Of a DNA stretch of 35,355 nucleotides, positions 32,019 to 35,355 are shown one piece after another; the stretch's first letter is position 1; each line of letters starts with the position of its first letter. The translations under genes and the position numbers were made by a program. Source of the stretch: Eggerthellaceae bacterium UBA5906 (GTDB lineage: Bacteria > Actinomycetota > Coriobacteriia > Coriobacteriales > Eggerthellaceae); NCBI GenBank assembly GCA_002431805.1, contig DJEE01000171.1, positions 3,448 to 38,802 on the forward strand, written 5' to 3'. The notes under the pieces are model-generated. The model saw only the letters and a list, made by a program, of their open reading frames with translations. It was not told the DNA's origin and searched no databases.

Positions 32019-32079
32019 CGATATGGATGAGCGGTTGCGCGGGCTGCGCATGAGAAAGGTCGCGCACAACGTGTTGCAG

Positions 32080-32118
32080 AAAAGCGGGATGAGGTCTTAG
32101 CAGACTTATCCCGCTTTT
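32080..32118. terminator. Bidirectional terminator between MHS transporter and ribokinase
   Basis: AAAAGCGGGAT pairs with ATCCCGCTTTT, and GTCT/AGAC continues the stem inside. A and T runs on both sides let it serve the convergent transporter (+) and ribokinase (-) genes. Confidence 0.8.
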
Positions 32119-32134
32119 GCTGTGGCGGCACGCG

Positions 32135-33043
32135 TTACAGCGCTTCAACCTCGGCTAGCGTGGGGATGGCTTGCTGCGCGCCTACGCGCGTGCAGGTGAG
32201 TGCACTGGCACGGCATGCCAGGTCCATAGCCTGCGCAAGTGGCGTGCCGGCGGCTTGCGAGGCGCACAACGCACCAATATAGGTATCGCCCGCGCACGTG
32301 GTGTCCACCGCGTCAACTTCCGGCGCCGCAACAGACAGCATCTCGCCTTCGGGCGTGCGCAGCATGCTGCCGCGTGCTCCCAGCGTTACTACCGGGCACT
32401 TCACGCCCGTTGCCGCCAGCGCCTCAAGCGCGCTGCGACAGCTGGCGTCGTCGGCGGGGTAGATGCCGCAAATCAGCTCGCACTCGCTTTCGTTCACCAC
32501 CAGCATGTCCAGGCACGCCAGCACGTGTGCGGGCACCGCCCGCGCCGGCGCGGGGTTCAACACCGTGAACATCCCGCGCGCATGCGCATCGGCAATGGCG
32601 GCCATAGTGGCATCGAAATCGCACTCCAGCTGCGTGAGGAACACGTCGCCCGGTTGCGCAAGTTCGTCCAGGTCACCAGCCACATAGCTAGCGGACAGCG
32701 CATGGTTTGCGCCCGCGTTCAGCACGATGCAGTTGTCGCCGCCCACGCGCGTGATCACGGCAACGCCGGTGGGCGTGCCCTCGATGCGCGCCAGGTGCTC
32801 GCACTTCACGCCTGCCGCCTCAAGCGACGTACGCATCTGTTCGCCAAACGCATCGCCGCCCACGGCGCCGAGCATATACACGTTGCCACCCATGCGTGCG
32901 CAGGCCACGGCCTGGTTTGCGCCTTTGCCGCCGGGGTTGGTGACGAAATTGCCGCCGTTGATGGTTTCGCCCAGCTGCGGCATGCGCGGCGCCTCAATGG
33001 ACAGGTCCATGTTCAGGCTGCCGAAAACGATAACCTTGCTCAT
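32135..33043 (-). CDS. rbsK: Ribokinase
   Basis: The product is 302 residues; ATG with GAAAGGA seven bases upstream. PfkB-family signatures of ribokinase are present: N-terminal VFGSLNMDLSIEAPRMPQLGET, GGKGANQAVACARMGG, LNPAPA, NESECELI and the anion-hole/catalytic DTTCAGDTYIGAL with Asp253 as base. It makes ribose-5-phosphate from ribose and ATP. It is last in the operon after a nucleoside hydrolase and an MFS transporter, so its ribose probably comes from nucleosides. A closely related sugar or deoxyribokinase is the main alternative. Confidence 0.85.
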   Translation of the reverse strand: MSKVIVFGSLNMDLSIEAPRMPQLGETINGGNFVTNPGGKGANQAVACARMGGNVYMLGAVGGDAFGEQMRTSLEAAGVKCEHLARIEGTPTGVAVITRVGGDNCIVLNAGANHALSASYVAGDLDELAQPGDVFLTQLECDFDATMAAIADAHARGMFTVLNPAPARAVPAHVLACLDMLVVNESECELICGIYPADDASCRSALEALAATGVKCPVVTLGARGSMLRTPEGEMLSVAAPEVDAVDTTCAGDTYIGALCASQAAGTPLAQAMDLACRASALTCTRVGAQQAIPTLAEVEAL

Positions 33044-33133
33044 TGCGGGTCCTTTCTAGTGAATTGCGCCCGCCAGTTGGGTGCGGCGGACAAACGGGGA
33101 TGCCTTCCGTGCATGGTTGTGCAGCTTGCGCAG

Positions 33134-33171
33134 GGCGTGCAACCCGGGCAGCACGCTGCCTGGGTTGCACG
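33134..33171. other. Long hairpin between MFS transporter and ribokinase genes
   Basis: Arms of 18 bases (33134-33151 and 33154-33171, containing GCGTGCAACCC) pair fully apart from one G-T pair, with a two-base loop. There is no T-run. Within a - strand operon it may be a processing or stability element that separates expression of the two genes. Confidence 0.6.
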
Positions 33172-33207
33172 CGCGCCAACTCGCCCGCCCAGCCGCTGGC
33201 CGTGCGT

Positions 33208-34629
33208 TTAGCTCAAATCGGCATCCTCGGGCTTGGGGATCAAGAAACTGCAGGCCAAAGCCGCAATCAGCAGAATCGCGCCCATAACCATGGCAGCTGC
33301 GTAGCCGCCAGCCGCGCCGGCCTGCGCTGCATAGGCGTCCATGGCGGCGTACAGCACGGCAAACGACAGGCCCGCGCCCAGGTTGAACGCGCCGGCGTTC
33401 ATGCCCGGCAGGTACCCGGGGTTGTCCTTCGGCGACAGTACAATGCCCAGACCGTTGAGCATAATGTTGCCCATGCCGGCGTACGAAATGCCCAGCACCA
33501 CGGAAATGACCACGAGTACCACTACGCTGGTGTTATGCGCCACGAACACGCCGAACAGCGCGCCCAAAATGGAAACCACCAGGCCCACGCGCAGCACGGT
33601 GCGATACCCGAACTTGCTGGCCAGCACGCCGGACACCGGCCCAAACGCCAGGCCCAGCAGCGCGTACGGCGTCAGCGTGGCAAAGCTTACCACGTCGGCG
33701 CCTAAGGCAACGCCCAGCTCGGCGTCCTGCGCCATGGCCGGCACCACGCCGTTCATAATGGCGAACACGCCGGTCATGGTCAGCAGCGTGGTCAGCAGCA
33801 GGCCCCACGTGCGGCGCTGCTTGAGGTAGCGCGTGGCAACCATAGGCTCGGCCATGCGCTTCTCCACGTTCCAGAACATCACGAAGAACACGGCGGCCAC
33901 AACCACCAGCACGCCCACCATCATCCAGTCGGCGGCGGCCAGCTTCTGAATCTCGTTGATGGCCAGATAGGCGCTCAAAAACGCCACGCCCAGCGTTACC
34001 ACGCCGGCCCAGTCCATCTTCGGGCTACCCTCGGCGGTAGACTCGCGCGAGCACACGGCAACCAGCACCACGGCCACCGCGGCTACGCCGGCCATGCAGA
34101 TGAACACGCTGCGGAAGCCGAAGTTGCCGGCCAGCCAGCCACCCAAAATGGCGTCGACGCCGGCAATGCCGCCGTTTACCGAGGTCAGAACGGCCATCAG
34201 TTTCGCGTAACGCGTTTCTTCCGTTACGGCTTGGTGCAGCATGATCAGGCACATGGGCACCACAGGGCCGGCTACGCCCTGCATGATGCGGCCTACCATC
34301 AGCATGGTGACGTCCTGCGCCGCGGCGCTTACCACGCAGCCGATGCCGGTGATGGCCAGCATGCCGCAGAGCACTTTCTTGCGGCCTACGATGTCGGCCA
34401 AACGGGGCAGGAACAGGGAAAACAGCGCAGCGGCCGTAAAGAACACCGTTTGCGTGTTGCCGATTTCCACCGCGGTGGTGTGCAACTCGTTTTGCATGGC
34501 CACCAGCGCCGGGGACAGCATGGACGCGTTCAGCTGGAACGCGAAGATGGCCACCAGCAGCGCGGCCATAAGGGCGACGATGCTCTTGCCGCCCGCGTCA
34601 AGGGTTTTTGCTTGCGAATCGTGTGCCAT
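33208..34629 (-). CDS. MFS transporter, probable nucleoside importer
   Basis: The product is 473 residues with 12-14 likely helices and an MFS motif A variant (RLADIVGRKKVLCG). RIMQGVAGPVVPMCLIMLHQAV and GGIAGVDAILGGWLAGNFGFRSVF resemble the DHA2 drug-resistance branch. It starts six bases after the nucleoside hydrolase stop and is followed by ribokinase, so nucleoside or ribose import is the best guess, by context only. The DHA2-like sequence would also fit an exporter. Confidence 0.75.
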   Translation of the reverse strand: MAHDSQAKTLDAGGKSIVALMAALLVAIFAFQLNASMLSPALVAMQNELHTTAVEIGNTQTVFFTAAALFSLFLPRLADIVGRKKVLCGMLAITGIGCVVSAAAQDVTMLMVGRIMQGVAGPVVPMCLIMLHQAVTEETRYAKLMAVLTSVNGGIAGVDAILGGWLAGNFGFRSVFICMAGVAAVAVVLVAVCSRESTAEGSPKMDWAGVVTLGVAFLSAYLAINEIQKLAAADWMMVGVLVVVAAVFFVMFWNVEKRMAEPMVATRYLKQRRTWGLLLTTLLTMTGVFAIMNGVVPAMAQDAELGVALGADVVSFATLTPYALLGLAFGPVSGVLASKFGYRTVLRVGLVVSILGALFGVFVAHNTSVVVLVVISVVLGISYAGMGNIMLNGLGIVLSPKDNPGYLPGMNAGAFNLGAGLSFAVLYAAMDAYAAQAGAAGGYAAAMVMGAILLIAALACSFLIPKPEDADLS

Positions 34630-34635
34630 TGCGGG

Positions 34636-35355
34636 TTATCCAATCCTCTCGATGGCGTCGGTTACCAGGTTCCAGAATTTGTCGAAGTCCAGCTCGCAGG
34701 CCACTTGCGTGTGACATTCCTCGGCGCTCGGCTCGGGGCCGCGCAGGTCGGCCACGGTCATGCCCAGCGTCAGCTCGCTGTGAATCTCCACGTCAAGCGG
34801 GCAGCGGCGCGTTGTCATGACGGTCGGGTCGATCAGGTAGGCCACGGTGCAGGGGTCGTGCACTGGCGGGTCCACGAAGTCCTGGTTGTCCTGGTAGGTT
34901 TTGCGGAAGAAGTCCATCAGGCCGGACACGAACGTAGCCAGCGGCGTGCCGATCGCCTGGATGCGCTGCTGCACGGCGGGCGTGCACAGCGCTTGGTGGG
35001 TAAGATCCAGGCCCACCATGGTGAGCGGCCACTTTTCGTTGAACACGATGTGCGCGGCCTCGGGGTCCACCTTGATGTTGAACTCGGCCACGGCCGACCA
35101 GTTGCCCACATGGTAGCCGCCGCCCATGAGCACCACTTCCTTCACGCGCTCTACGATGCGCGGCTCCATGCGCACGGCCATGGCGATGTTAGTAAGAGGC
35201 CCGGTGGGCACGAGCGTGATAGTGCCGGGCTCGGCGGCCATGATGGTGTCAACGATGTAGTTCACGGCGTGCTTCTGCTCAAGCGGGCGCGTGGGCACGG
35301 GCAGGTCAACGCCGTCTAAGCCCGTTTCGCCGTGAATGGACGCGGCCACTTCCTG
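34636..35355 (-). CDS. Inosine-uridine type nucleoside hydrolase (5' end outside window)
   Basis: About 239 C-terminal residues are present and the frame stays open to the window edge (the GTG at 35349 is internal, since QE precedes it). Family motifs: HGETGLDG, TLVPTGPLTNIAMA, VLMGGGYHVGNWSAVAEFNIKVDPEAAHIVF with the substrate-contacting Asn and Asp, and VHDPCTVAYLIDP with the conserved His-Asp. The N-terminal Ca2+-binding D-D motif would be off the window. It splits ribonucleosides into base and ribose in the cytoplasm. It is first of the three salvage genes seen here. Confidence 0.85.
   Translation of the reverse strand, partial: QEVAASIHGETGLDGVDLPVPTRPLEQKHAVNYIVDTIMAAEPGTITLVPTGPLTNIAMAVRMEPRIVERVKEVVLMGGGYHVGNWSAVAEFNIKVDPEAAHIVFNEKWPLTMVGLDLTHQALCTPAVQQRIQAIGTPLATFVSGLMDFFRKTYQDNQDFVDPPVHDPCTVAYLIDPTVMTTRRCPLDVEIHSELTLGMTVADLRGPEPSAEECHTQVACELDFDKFWNLVTDAIERIG

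Overview
The window is 35 kb of high-GC DNA from what looks like an anaerobic actinobacterium of the Coriobacteriia, most likely Eggerthellaceae. This is inferred from gene style, not from a marker gene: a very long radical-dehydratase activase, a FeoA-FeoB fusion, Tat-type lipoproteins, Ala/Gly-rich protein extensions and no oxygen-respiration genes. No rRNA, tRNA, CRISPR array or transposase gene was found.

Layout. 1-900: 3' end of a membrane-anchored surface protein and its terminator. 1027-1781: an AT-richer hicA-hicB toxin-antitoxin pair. 2049-5858: an ABC importer of the NMT1/sulfonate type (lipoprotein, permease with an unusual Met-rich N-terminal domain, ATPase) and a small DUF1858-like protein. 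6136-11079: a 1647-residue protein with two BcrA/BadF-type activase domains plus a DUF2229-like part, ended by a strong terminator. 11697-16176 (+ strand): ethanolamine-permease-like transporter, class III PLP enzyme of the ethanolamine-phosphate/phosphohydroxylysine phospho-lyase group, an APH-fold small-molecule kinase and a PII signalling protein. 16746-23751 (- strand): M20 amidohydrolase, Na+/solute symporter with a small partner membrane protein, choline/ethanolamine-type kinase, an overlapping pseudokinase-like paralog and an amidase. 24152-25261 (+): another APH-fold kinase, divergent from the amidase. 25479-28061: FeoAB iron transporter. 28084-29581: truncated PIN-domain remnant and two small cupins. 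30431-31972: MHS-family transporter behind a long, hairpin-rich leader with a terminator. 32135-35355 (- strand): nucleoside hydrolase, MFS transporter and ribokinase, a nucleoside salvage operon.

The central 13.5 kb reads as one catabolic island. Two transporters bring in an amine, amino alcohol or its amide; an amidase and an M20 hydrolase could release the amine; three probable kinases and one kinase-like partner could phosphorylate it; and the PLP enzyme could eliminate phosphate and ammonia to leave an aldehyde. PII fits nitrogen sensing. This would be a cobalamin- and microcompartment-independent route for ethanolamine, hydroxylysine or a related compound. The substrate is inference.

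The most striking non-coding signal is a family of 137-148 bp palindromic elements (11328-11466, 16572-16708, 18061-18197, 29607-29754). Each has roughly 23-28 bp inverted arms, a variable interior and the octamer CCWGGTCA at its centre. Two copies flank the M20 hydrolase gene.
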